From contig JANQRZ010000019.1 in assembly GCA_028284265.1 (NCBI GenBank), positions 248,001 through 312,000 on the forward strand: a stretch of DNA of 64,000 nucleotides. The letters are read 5' to 3'. The position numbers were made by a program, and so were the translations under genes. Every line of letters starts with the position of its first letter. Positions within the stretch are counted from its first letter, which is position 1. Positions 42,974-50,491 of this stretch are shown in pieces. Source of the stretch: Rhodothermales bacterium (GTDB taxonomy: Bacteria > Bacteroidota > Rhodothermia > Rhodothermales > JANQRZ01). The notes under the pieces are model-generated. The model did not search any database. It was not told where the DNA came from and worked only from the letters and a program-made list of their open reading frames with translations.

Positions 42974-44131
42974 TCAGCCAGTAGAAAACGCGGGGCCAAA
43001 GCGGCGCGGAGCAAACGGGCCGAGCCAGTCCGAGGTTTCTCTTCCTCTGTCCAGCATGGCCTCGATTTCGAACGCGAGTTCGTCGGCAGTGACGGGAGTC
43101 AGCAGGATGCCATGACGGTAGTGCCCGGCAGCCAGCACGATGCCCGGTGCGCCCGCTGCTCCGAGCAGCGGCGCATGGTCCCGGCTCGCTGGTCGCAACC
43201 CGGCCCACGTCTCGACCACCTCCAACTCCTCGACGCCCGGCACCACCTCGACCGCCCCTTCGAGCAGGCGATACAGTCCGCCTGCCGTCACTGTCATATC
43301 GAAGCCCATCTCCTCGCTCGTCGCACCGATGACGAGGCGACCATCGGACTTTGGTGCGAGGTAGGCGTCGGGGCCGCGCACGACATGGGTGAGCGCGAAG
43401 GGCGGCTCGGCCCGCAGCGACAGCATCTGCCCTTTCACCGGGCGCACGGGCGGCGCAGGCTCGATCCCATCGATCCTGCGTACCCACGCTCCGGCGGCAA
43501 GCACCACGAGGCTCGCCTCGATTCGGTCTTCGCTCCCGGTGACAATGGCGGGCCGTTCGGCGTCCGGCTCAACAGCGCGCACCGGCGTGCCTTCGCAGAG
43601 CGTCACCCCCGCCCGCTCGGCCGCGACACGTAGCGCTTCTAGCACGCGGCGATTGTCCACCTGATGGTCCTCTGGCGAATAGATCGCTGCCGCGAGCCGG
43701 GGCGAGAGCATCGACTCGATCTCCCGCACCTCGGCTCCGGTCAGCCACTCCACCGGCACGTCGTGCGCTTGCTGAAACTGGTAGAGTCGGCGCAGCGCCT
43801 CGGCAGCGTCGCGGTCGTCGGCCACGACGAGCGTGCCTTCGCTGCGATAGTCCACATCGACCCCGCTCGCCTTTTCGAGGTCGCGAGCGAAGGCGGGCCA
43901 ACGACGCAGGCTCTCTCGGCCGAGCCGGTAGAGGTCGGCTTCCTCGAACTGAATCTCGGCAGCGGGAGCGAGCATCCCGGCGGCGGCGTAGGATGCCCCA
44001 CGCCCCACCCGGTCGCGCTCGAAAACCGTGACGGCACGGCCATGCTCGGCGAGTCGCCACGCGAGTGCGAGGCCGATTACGCCGCCGCCGACGATGGCGA
44101 CATCGGTTGGTGGTTGGTGGCTCGGGGTCAT
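42974..44131 (-). CDS. thiO: Glycine oxidase ThiO
   Basis: The start at 44131 ([17 protein letters not shown]) gives 385 residues. The FAD loop [12 protein letters not shown] is at about residues 14-25, [14 protein letters not shown] follows, and the C-terminal half has the DAO signature [18 protein letters not shown] and [14 protein letters not shown]. It oxidises glycine to dehydroglycine with O2, so the thiazole branch here is aerobic (no ThiH). It is the first gene of the operon; only 56 bases separate it from a divergent gene and no TPP riboswitch was seen there. Confidence 0.95.
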   Translation of the reverse strand: MTPSHQPPTDVAIVGGGVIGLALAWRLAEHGRAVTVFERDRVGRGASYAAAGMLAPAAEIQFEEADLYRLGRESLRRWPAFARDLEKASGVDVDYRSEGTLVVADDRDAAEALRRLYQFQQAHDVPVEWLTGAEVREIESMLSPRLAAAIYSPEDHQVDNRRVLEALRVAAERAGVTLCEGTPVRAVEPDAERPAIVTGSEDRIEASLVVLAAGAWVRRIDGIEPAPPVRPVKGQMLSLRAEPPFALTHVVRGPDAYLAPKSDGRLVIGATSEEMGFDMTVTAGGLYRLLEGAVEVVPGVEELEVVETWAGLRPASRDHAPLLGAAGAPGIVLAAGHYRHGILLTPVTADELAFEIEAMLDRGRETSDWLGPFAPRRFGPAFSTG

Positions 44132-44187
44132 AGGTTCATGGTACTCTCTCTCGCCCTTCCCGTCCACGAACAACCGATAAAAGACTC

Positions 44188-45255
44188 GTGAGCCACACCC
44201 TGATTGTCGGAGGCGGGCTGGCCGGGGCGTGTGCCGCGCTCTGGCTCGCCGAGCACGGCGAGGCGGTGACGGTGCTCGAAGCCGAGTACCCAGCGACAGG
44301 CGCGTCTGGCGCAGCGGCGGGCCTCGTCAACCCGTTCATGGGGCAGCGGGCGAACCCGGCGTGGCGATTTGAAGAGGCACTGGCAGCAATCCACGAAACG
44401 CTCGCTCTCGCCAAGACACCCGACCTGTTTCGACCCACCGGTATTCTCCGCCCCGCCCGCGATGAGGCGCAGGCGCGACACTTTCGTGAACGGGCCGAGG
44501 CGACGCCGCAGCATGCCGCGTGGCGCTTAACCGAAGCGCTCGCCTCTATGTACCCCGACCTTGCTGCGCCTCACGGCGCGCTATGGATTCCCGATGGTGG
44601 ATCGGTCCATCTTGCAGCGATGGTGGTAGCTTTGCTCCACGCTGCCGAGGCACGCGGCGCGACCGTCCGCACGGGCGTTCGCGCAACGGAATGGGGCGAG
44701 GATGAGCGCTGCGCCTTCGTAACGACGAACACCAGCGAGCGGATCGAGGCCGACCGCATCGTGCTCGCCCTCGGCGATGGGTTCCAATACTTTCCCGACC
44801 TTGACGCGCTACCCCTGCACCGGATCAAGGGCCAGACGATTCGCCTCGCCCGACCCGACAGCCTCGCTGACCTCCCCGCGCTCTCTGGCTTCGGCTATGT
44901 CGTGCCTGACGGCAACACCCTCGTCGTCGGCAGTTCCTATGAGCACGACTTCGAGGACGTGCAGCCGAGTCAGGTGCAGTCCGAAGCACTTCGGGCGAAG
45001 GCGGCACAGATGCTCCCGGCGCTCGCCGACGCCGAGATCCTTGATGCGCGGGCAGGTGTCCGCGTGACGGTGCCGCGCAGGCACTCGCCGCGTCGGCTAC
45101 CGCTCCTCGGTCCGTTGAGAGGCCATCAGCGGGTGTGGGTCTTTACCGGCCTCGGCTCGAAGGGCCTGCTCACGGCCCCGCTTCTCGCCCGCCACCTCCC
45201 GACCTACCTCGAAGACCCTACGCGGATTCCACCGGACGTTCAGCCGCCGCGCTGA
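44188..45255 (+). CDS. DAO-family FAD-dependent oxidoreductase
   Basis: A 355-residue flavoprotein starting with GTG at 44188 (first residues [24 protein letters not shown]). [10 protein letters not shown] is the FAD loop; [20 protein letters not shown] and the C-terminal [21 protein letters not shown] ... [19 protein letters not shown] are closest to the MnmC-C / D-amino-acid oxidase-like group. The substrate is unknown. It diverges from thiO, another DAO-family gene, across 56 bases, so the two may share a promoter region. The fusion partner of real MnmC (methyltransferase) is absent. Confidence 0.88.
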   Translation: MSHTLIVGGGLAGACAALWLAEHGEAVTVLEAEYPATGASGAAAGLVNPFMGQRANPAWRFEEALAAIHETLALAKTPDLFRPTGILRPARDEAQARHFRERAEATPQHAAWRLTEALASMYPDLAAPHGALWIPDGGSVHLAAMVVALLHAAEARGATVRTGVRATEWGEDERCAFVTTNTSERIEADRIVLALGDGFQYFPDLDALPLHRIKGQTIRLARPDSLADLPALSGFGYVVPDGNTLVVGSSYEHDFEDVQPSQVQSEALRAKAAQMLPALADAEILDARAGVRVTVPRRHSPRRLPLLGPLRGHQRVWVFTGLGSKGLLTAPLLARHLPTYLEDPTRIPPDVQPPR

Positions 45256-45285
45256 CCCCCTGCTTTTCCCGCTCGTGCTTGAAAA

Positions 45286-45343
45286 GCTGTCCCCCTTCGA
45301 AGGGGAGCAATCACGCATAGCGAATGTGAGCGTGACAGGGGGG
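45286..45343. repeat. C-rich hairpin repeat, family C, copy 2
   Basis: It starts GCTGTCCCCCTTCGAAGGGG and ends GAGCGTGACAGGGGGG; the outer arms CTGTCCCCC / GGGGG pair and CCCCTTCGAAGGGG forms an inner perfect palindrome. It has the same architecture and related sequence as 6547-6600. Located between the DAO gene and the aldolase gene. Confidence 0.7.
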
Positions 45344-45400
45344 TGCCGCGTGCGTATTTTGCGCGCTCCGACCTGCTGCCCCTCACCCTCCCGACCTCTC

Positions 45401-46474
45401 ATGGCTGACACCGCACACCTCGAAGAACTCCTCGGCGACGAATCCGACGACCTCCTCGGTTTCTCGAACCCCGCTATCTCGAAGGACCGGCTCTATCTGC
45501 CCGGCCCCGATTTCGTAGACCGCGTGTGGCGCGAGTCCGACCGCTCGATCCAAGTCCTGCGCTCGCTTCAGGCGATGTACGACCACGGGCGGCTCGGCGG
45601 GACGGGCTACCTCTCGATCCTCCCGGTGGACCAAGGCATCGAGCACGCGGGCGGCGCGAGCTTCGCCAAGAACCCGGACTACTTCGACCCGGCCAAGATC
45701 GTCGAACTCGCCATCGAAGGCGGCTGCAACGCGGTCGCCACGACCTACGGCGCGCTCGGCGCGGTGGCGCGGAAATACGCCCACAAAATCCCGATGCTGC
45801 TCAAGCTCAACCACAACGAGCTGCTGACCTACCCGAATACCTACGACCAGATCATGTTCGCGCAGGTCGAGCAAGCGTGGGAAATGGGCTGCGTAGCCGT
45901 CGGCGCGACGATCTACTTCGGGAGCGACAACTCGAACCGGCAGATCATCGAAGTCTCCGAAGCCTTCGCCCGCGCCCACGAACTCGGCATGGCGACCGTG
46001 CTGTGGTGCTACCTCCGTAACGAGGGCTTCACCGTCGACGGCACCAACCACGAGAACAGCGCCGACCTCACCGGGCAGGCCAACCACATCGGCGCGACGA
46101 TGGAGGCGGACATCCTCAAGCAGAAGCAGCCCACCTCGAACGGCGGCTACAAAGCGCTCAACTCGGGCGACTCGTCCTACGGCAAGCTCGACGAGCGCAT
46201 CTACACCGAACTCGCCAGCGACCACCCCATCGACCTGACGCGCTACCAAGTAGCGAACGGCTTCATGGGACGCGCCGGGCTGATCAACTCGGGCGGTGGC
46301 TCCGGCAAGGATGACTTCGGGCAGGCGGCCCGTACCGCCGTCATCAACAAGCGTGCAGGCGGTATGGGTCTGATCTCAGGCCGCAAAGCCTTCCAGCGCC
46401 CGATGGCCGAAGGCATCAAGCTGCTCAACACGATCCAAGACGTCTACCTCAACCACGACGTGACGGTGGCCTAA
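45401..46474 (+). CDS. Class I fructose-bisphosphate aldolase (FbaB/DhnA type)
   Basis: The start at 45401 ([14 protein letters not shown]) gives 357 residues. [27 protein letters not shown] (with the Schiff-base lysine region), [13 protein letters not shown] and [13 protein letters not shown] are characteristic of archaeal-type class I aldolases. It cleaves fructose 1,6-bisphosphate in glycolysis/gluconeogenesis. The final 35 codons ([20 protein letters not shown] onward) are duplicated at 47243-47347. A strong terminator follows, then the inserted cassette. Confidence 0.95.
   Translation: MADTAHLEELLGDESDDLLGFSNPAISKDRLYLPGPDFVDRVWRESDRSIQVLRSLQAMYDHGRLGGTGYLSILPVDQGIEHAGGASFAKNPDYFDPAKIVELAIEGGCNAVATTYGALGAVARKYAHKIPMLLKLNHNELLTYPNTYDQIMFAQVEQAWEMGCVAVGATIYFGSDNSNRQIIEVSEAFARAHELGMATVLWCYLRNEGFTVDGTNHENSADLTGQANHIGATMEADILKQKQPTSNGGYKALNSGDSSYGKLDERIYTELASDHPIDLTRYQVANGFMGRAGLINSGGGSGKDDFGQAARTAVINKRAGGMGLISGRKAFQRPMAEGIKLLNTIQDVYLNHDVTVA
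46370..46474 (+). repeat. Direct repeat DR1: 3' end of the aldolase gene
   Basis: This is the left copy of a 105-base direct repeat; the right copy is 47243-47347 (offset 873). There are five mismatches, all within the first 42 bases (four synonymous, one Arg to His); the last 63 bases including the stop codon are identical. Identity begins abruptly at the Leu codon of LISG and stops right after TAA. Confidence 0.95.
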
Positions 46475-46502
46475 GAGGCTGAAAATTGGAACTAGGTTGA
46501 AA

Positions 46503-46543
46503 GGCAGCCGGTTGGATTTCCACCGGCTGTCTTTCTCTTTTTT
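46503..46543 (+). terminator. Rho-independent terminator of the aldolase gene
   Basis: GGCAGCCGGT / ACCGGCTGTC around a 9-base loop, followed by TTTCTCTTTTTT. It separates the aldolase gene from the inserted two-gene module, whose first ATG is at 46547. Confidence 0.92.
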
Positions 46544-46546
46544 GCC

Positions 46547-46747
46547 ATGCCTGACTCTTCAGCATCCCGGACGCGCACCATCGAGCGGGTCGTGCATAAG
46601 TCCGACAGCTTCGAGGATGCGGCGGCGTGGGATCGGGCGCAGCACCTCCACCTGTCGCCGCAAGAGCGGCAGCACATCGCCCGTGTGCTGAAGGCGCGGG
46701 TCTTCCCCTCTGACGCTCCAGATGTCCGCGCATGGCGAACGCGATAG
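46547..46747 (+). CDS. Small protein paired with nucleotidyltransferase (putative toxin-antitoxin partner)
   Basis: A 66-residue basic protein: a disordered start, then KSDSFEDAAAWDRAQHLHLS and PQERQHIARVLKARVFPSDA. The pattern [SF]-x-[ED]-A-x-x-W-D-x-x-Q-x-x-x-x-S-P-x-E-R is one I recognise from short proteins encoded just before DUF6036/AbiEii-like nucleotidyltransferases in cyanobacteria and Bacteroidota. No DNA-binding or catalytic motif is evident. It overlaps the next gene by 16 bases, so the two are coupled. Located between the duplicated aldolase tails. Role as antitoxin or toxin is inference. Confidence 0.75.
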   Translation: MPDSSASRTRTIERVVHKSDSFEDAAAWDRAQHLHLSPQERQHIARVLKARVFPSDAPDVRAWRTR

Positions 46748-47235
46748 CGGCCTCCCACTTCTCGCCGGACACACAGGACTTTATCCGACTCCTGCATCAG
46801 CACGAGGTCCGCTACCTCATGGTCGGAGGCGAAGCTGTCATCTACTACGGCTACGCTCGCCTCACGGGCGATGTGGATTTCTTCTATGATGACAACCTAT
46901 CCAATACCCAACGACTGTTCGAGGCACTACTCGACTTCTGGGGTGGCGACATCCCCGGCGTAACGCACGCCGACGAGTTGAGACACCCCAACCTCGTGCT
47001 TCAGTTCGGTCGCCCACCCAACCGGATCGACTTGCTCAACCGGATCAGCGGGGTAGCATTCGCCCCAGCGTGGGACGCGCGCCGGACGCTATCGATTGAG
47101 TTAGAGACTGAGGCTGTCCCGCTGTACTGCATCGCTCTGGAACACTTGATCGCTAACAAGCAAGCCTCGGGGCGTCCGAAGGACCTCGACGACCTGAACT
47201 ACCTACGCGATGCCGCCGCTTCGGACCAAGAATGA
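46732..47235 (+). CDS. Nucleotidyltransferase of the AbiEii/DUF6036-like group
   Basis: A 167-residue protein with the minimal nucleotidyltransferase motif: [23 protein letters not shown], i.e. G32-G33 and D47-x-D49 (the hG[GS]...DxD pattern), then [11 protein letters not shown] with the third acidic residue and [21 protein letters not shown], the typical end of this family. Relatives serve as toxins (AbiEii) or as antitoxins that AMPylate HEPN partners. No HEPN gene is here; the partner is the overlapping 66-residue protein. The stop is 7 bases before the second aldolase tail. Confidence 0.85.
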   Translation: MANAIAASHFSPDTQDFIRLLHQHEVRYLMVGGEAVIYYGYARLTGDVDFFYDDNLSNTQRLFEALLDFWGGDIPGVTHADELRHPNLVLQFGRPPNRIDLLNRISGVAFAPAWDARRTLSIELETEAVPLYCIALEHLIANKQASGRPKDLDDLNYLRDAAASDQE

Positions 47236-47242
47236 GGCAGCC

Positions 47243-47347
47243 CTGATCTCCGGCCACAAGGCGTTCCAGCGCCCGATGGCCGAGGGCATCAAGCTGCTCA
47301 ACACGATCCAAGACGTCTACCTCAACCACGACGTGACGGTGGCCTAA
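47243..47347 (+). pseudogene. Duplicated 3' fragment of the aldolase gene (direct repeat DR2)
   Basis: It encodes [20 protein letters not shown] and the remaining residues to VTVA plus stop, in frame with the nucleotidyltransferase reading direction but out of reach of any start. It differs from DR1 at five bases, mostly third positions, so it is not a fresh copy of the local gene: it looks like the tail of an orthologous aldolase that travelled with the cassette, or the remnant of an old tandem gene. No terminator follows it. Confidence 0.93.
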
Positions 47348-47524
47348 CATTTATCTAGCATCTCCAATAGCGCCGGAAGCGGATTTCTCCGGGAATCGCC
47401 CCGCCTTGCATACGAGCGCAGCCCCTTGACGACAAGGGCGCAGTGGGTGGGTGCATTTCCTGCCCGAGAGAACTTCACCCCCCGTAGTCTCAGTTATGCC
47501 AGCGTCGCCAACCACGCCCTAGCT

Positions 47525-48541
47525 ATGCTGCGTGCTACCGTTCTGCCTCTCTTCGCTGCCGCCCTGCTACTCACACCGAGCGCTCACGGGCAGCCTCCGC
47601 CTATCGCAAACCCGGCCTTTCCCCTCGGCGGGGCGATCTACGAGTTGGACAAGAACCACTCGCTGCTGGACTTCACGGCCCGGCACCTCGGCTTCGGGCG
47701 GGTGCGGGGCACGTTCAACGAATACCGCGCCGCCGTCTTCTTCACGCCCGACGACCTTACGCAGTCAGCGTTTCGGGCGGTGATAGACGTCGCCTCGCTC
47801 GATACCCAGAACCCCGGACGCGACGACCTCCTGCGCGAGGAGTTCTTCGCGATGGCCGAGTACCCGACGCTGACGTTCACGAGCCGCTCCATCCGCCCAC
47901 GCGGCGTGCACTATGTGATGACGGGCGACCTGCAAATCCGCGACGTGACCCGCGAGGTGGCGATCCCGTTCGAGGTCATCACCCTCGACGGGCAGGACCA
48001 GTGGCACAACCAGCGGATCGCGCTCGAAGGGCACGTCACGATCAACCGGAACGACTACAACTTGGTCTACGACAACGCTTTCTGGAACGGCATCGTCTCG
48101 GACTCTATTCGGATCGACATCAGTTTTGGTGCGGCGCGCTACAACGCCCTGAACGATGTCTTCCCGTGGCGCGCCGAGAGCATCGCCACCATTCTCCGCG
48201 ACGGGATCGAGCATGACGGCGTCGAAGCCACCCTCGCCCGCGTCCGCCAGCTCTACCCCGCAGACCCCGACGACTGGAACCTGAGCTATGGGCAGTTTTT
48301 CCGGGCCGGTTGGGCGTTCTATCAGCAGGCTCGTTTCGACGAGGCACAGGCCGTGTTCGAGCTAGGCCTCGACCTCTTCGCAGAGGCATCGGACACGGAG
48401 CGCGCCGACCTCCACCTTGCCCTAGCCGAGGTCGCCCTCGCCCGCGACGACCAGCAGGCAGCGCGCGGGCACATCGACCAAGCCCTCGCCATCGACCCGT
48501 TGCACCCAGCCGCGTTTCTCCTCGACCGTCGAGTGCGCTAG
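47525..48541 (+). CDS. Secreted YceI-family protein with C-terminal TPR-like region
   Basis: The start at 47525 (MLRATVLPLFAAALLLTPSAHG) gives a signal peptide; the protein is 338 residues. Residues about 40-215 are the YceI lipocalin-like barrel (YELDKNHSLLDFTARHLGFG, VRGTFNEYRA, YPTLTFTSRSI, MTGDLQIRDVTREVAIPF), which binds isoprenoid lipids. After it come about 100 residues of helical repeats (FRAGWAFYQQARFDEAQAVFELGL, LAEVALARDDQQAARGHIDQALAIDP) of TPR type, not part of ordinary YceI proteins (about 190 residues). Confidence 0.9.
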   Translation: MLRATVLPLFAAALLLTPSAHGQPPPIANPAFPLGGAIYELDKNHSLLDFTARHLGFGRVRGTFNEYRAAVFFTPDDLTQSAFRAVIDVASLDTQNPGRDDLLREEFFAMAEYPTLTFTSRSIRPRGVHYVMTGDLQIRDVTREVAIPFEVITLDGQDQWHNQRIALEGHVTINRNDYNLVYDNAFWNGIVSDSIRIDISFGAARYNALNDVFPWRAESIATILRDGIEHDGVEATLARVRQLYPADPDDWNLSYGQFFRAGWAFYQQARFDEAQAVFELGLDLFAEASDTERADLHLALAEVALARDDQQAARGHIDQALAIDPLHPAAFLLDRRVR

Positions 48542-48581
48542 AAACGCAGAGGACGCCACCCGTTTACGAGTTCTCGGAAGC

Positions 48582-49355
48582 CTACTGCAGTTGCCTCTCG
48601 AACACGAGAAAGTGCTGCCGGGGCAGGAAGTCCTTCGTCTCGACGTGGCGCAGCCCGACGGCCTCCATTTCCAGCCGGACTTGCGCCTCGGTCATCTTGT
48701 GGAGCGGCTTGATCGGGACCGTCGGATCTTCGCCCCGGTACTCGATTAGCACGACACGCCCGCCCTCGCGCAGCGACCGCACGATCCCCTGCATCATCTC
48801 GCGCGGGTGCGAGAACTCGTGGTAGGCATCCACGATCAGCACGGCATCGACCGCATCTTCGGGCAGGTTCGGGTCGTCGATGGTGCCCTGCACAGGCTCC
48901 ACGTTGTCGTAGCCGTCCTGCACGGCCCGCGCCTCGATGATGTCGAGCATCTCGGGCTGGATGTCGACAGCGTAGACACCCCCTTCGGGCACGCGCTCGG
49001 CGAGGCGGAAGGTGAAGTAGCCCGTCCCCGCCCCGATGTCCGCCACCACGTCGTCCGGCGCGAGGCCGAGTGAGTCGACTACGTCGTCCGGGCGTTCGAG
49101 GTCGGCGCGTTCGGAGCGCTCCAGCCACGCTGCGCCCCGGTGACCCATCACCTGCGAGATTTCGCGGTCCATGTAGAACACGCCGGTCCCGTCGCGGCTG
49201 GCCGAGCCGAGGGTGTACACCGTCGTGTCACGCGGCACCTCGGTCTCTTCCAGCACCACCTCCGCCGACGCCGAGCGGGCGAGGTCGTCCGCTGTGTCCG
49301 GCCCGCAGCCGGACCCGATGAGCAGCGCGACGAAGAAGAGAGCTAGACGATTCAT
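48582..49355 (-). CDS. Class I SAM-dependent methyltransferase with lipoprotein signal
   Basis: The start at 49355 (MNRLALFFVALLIGSGCGPD) creates a lipobox with Cys 17; the protein is 257 residues. The methyltransferase core is intact: VVADIGAGTGYFTFRLAE (motif I, GAGTG at 108-112), VYAVDIQPEMLDII, AVLIVDAYHEFSHP and GGRVVLIEYRGEDP. The puzzle is that the sequence predicts export, where SAM is not known to be available. Relatives with this layout occur in several Gram-negative groups, annotated only as methyltransferases. The TerC gene upstream ends 71 bases before the start. Confidence 0.88.
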   Translation of the reverse strand: MNRLALFFVALLIGSGCGPDTADDLARSASAEVVLEETEVPRDTTVYTLGSASRDGTGVFYMDREISQVMGHRGAAWLERSERADLERPDDVVDSLGLAPDDVVADIGAGTGYFTFRLAERVPEGGVYAVDIQPEMLDIIEARAVQDGYDNVEPVQGTIDDPNLPEDAVDAVLIVDAYHEFSHPREMMQGIVRSLREGGRVVLIEYRGEDPTVPIKPLHKMTEAQVRLEMEAVGLRHVETKDFLPRQHFLVFERQLQ

Positions 49356-49426
49356 GTCGGCGGTGATACGCGGCACAACATACGCCGCCGCCCGACGCTC
49401 CGGTGCAACAGGCACTTCGGCGTACC

Positions 49427-50338
49427 TCATGCTCCGGGGCGCGTGACGGGCACAGGGCGGGCAATCTCCTCGGGGAGCGGTAGGCCCGGCGTCGCGCCCT
49501 CGATGATGTGCGGCTCGCGGAGCTGCACCGCCGGCACATCCTTGCCTCGCTTCGAGCGGATGTTGAGGAACTCGACGATGAGCGAGAAGGTCATCGCCGA
49601 GTAAATGTAGCCCTTCGAGATGTGCTGGTTCATGCCCTCGGCCAAGAGCGTGACGCCGATCAGGATGAGGAACGCCAGCGCCAGCATCTTCACTGTCGGG
49701 TGCTTGTGGACAAAGTTCGAGATCGGGGTGGCGAAGACCATCATCACCCCGACCGCGATCACGACCGCGATGACCATCACCGCGATGTCGTCCGCCATCC
49801 CGACCGCCGTGATGACGGAGTCGAGCGAGAAAACGAGGTCGAGAATGGCGATCTGAACGAGGACGCTCGTGAAGCTGATCGTTTTCTTCTTCTCGACCGC
49901 GTGCTCGGCATCGCCTTCGAGCTTGTGGTGGATTTCCTTCGTGGACTTGTAGATAAGGAACGCCCCGCCGAGCAACAGGATGAGGTCGCGCCCGGAGATC
50001 ACCGAGGGCAGCATCCCCGGTCCGTCGGGCATCTCGCCGTGCCCGCCGCCGCCATGTCCGCGCGCCGATTCACCGAGCGTGTCAAGGCCTTCGAGGAACG
50101 GAATCGAGAACAGTGGATCGGTGAGGCTCATCACCCACGAGAGCGAGAACAGGAGCAGAATCCGCATCCCCATCGCCAGCGCGAGGCCCCAGAACCGCCC
50201 CTTCGCCTGCTGGTCCTCGGGCAGTCGCCCCGTCAGGATCGAGATAAAGATGATGTTGTCGATCCCGAGGACGATCTCAAGCGCGGTGAGCGTACCGAGG
50301 GCGACCCAGGCTTCGGGCGATGCGATCCAGTCGAACAT
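49427..50338 (-). CDS. TerC-family integral membrane protein
   Basis: A 303-residue protein with seven or so membrane helices. TerC signatures are EIVLGIDNIIFISIL near residue 20 and ILDLVFSLDSVITAVGM near 170, both with the metal-ligand Asp residues, and the C-terminal LRF-like helix ISKGYIYSAMTFSLIVEFLN. A His/Gly-rich loop (ARGHGGGGHGEMPDG, about residues 92-106) may bind metal. The family exports Mn2+ during metallation of secreted proteins or confers tellurite resistance. Confidence 0.94.
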   Translation of the reverse strand: MFDWIASPEAWVALGTLTALEIVLGIDNIIFISILTGRLPEDQQAKGRFWGLALAMGMRILLLFSLSWVMSLTDPLFSIPFLEGLDTLGESARGHGGGGHGEMPDGPGMLPSVISGRDLILLLGGAFLIYKSTKEIHHKLEGDAEHAVEKKKTISFTSVLVQIAILDLVFSLDSVITAVGMADDIAVMVIAVVIAVGVMMVFATPISNFVHKHPTVKMLALAFLILIGVTLLAEGMNQHISKGYIYSAMTFSLIVEFLNIRSKRGKDVPAVQLREPHIIEGATPGLPLPEEIARPVPVTRPGA

Positions 50339-50390
50339 GAGGTGCGGGGTCGGGGGTCGAGAGTTAGGAAGTCAGAAGAACGCGGTCCTG

Positions 50391-50420
50391 CCAAGAGCTA
50401 AAAGCCAACAGCCACTAGCT
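50391..50420. repeat. Short-word repeat, family D, copy 2
   Basis: CCAAGAGCTAAAAGCCAACA followed by GCCACTAGCTG uses the same words as 19364-19437. Just upstream (50361-50381) is GTTAGGAAGTCAGAAGAACG, similar to family F. The block lies in the divergent region between terC and the AAA+ gene. Confidence 0.7.
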
Positions 50421-50491
50421 GCTTCCCTACCCGGTTATATTAGCCAAGCTCGCTCTTTCGGTTCAGCATTTCTTTCTCCCGACCACTCCGC

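Noticed and set aside
42738-43487. Long N-terminal extension of the thiG frame
   Set aside because: It overlaps thiS and thiO; ThiG homology begins only at about 42737.
44131-44188. TPP riboswitch upstream of thiO
   Set aside because: The interval is too short and lacks the CUGAGA core.
46475-47242. Possible insertion sequence between the aldolase tails
   Set aside because: No transposase, integrase or terminal inverted repeats; the only genes are the small protein and the nucleotidyltransferase.
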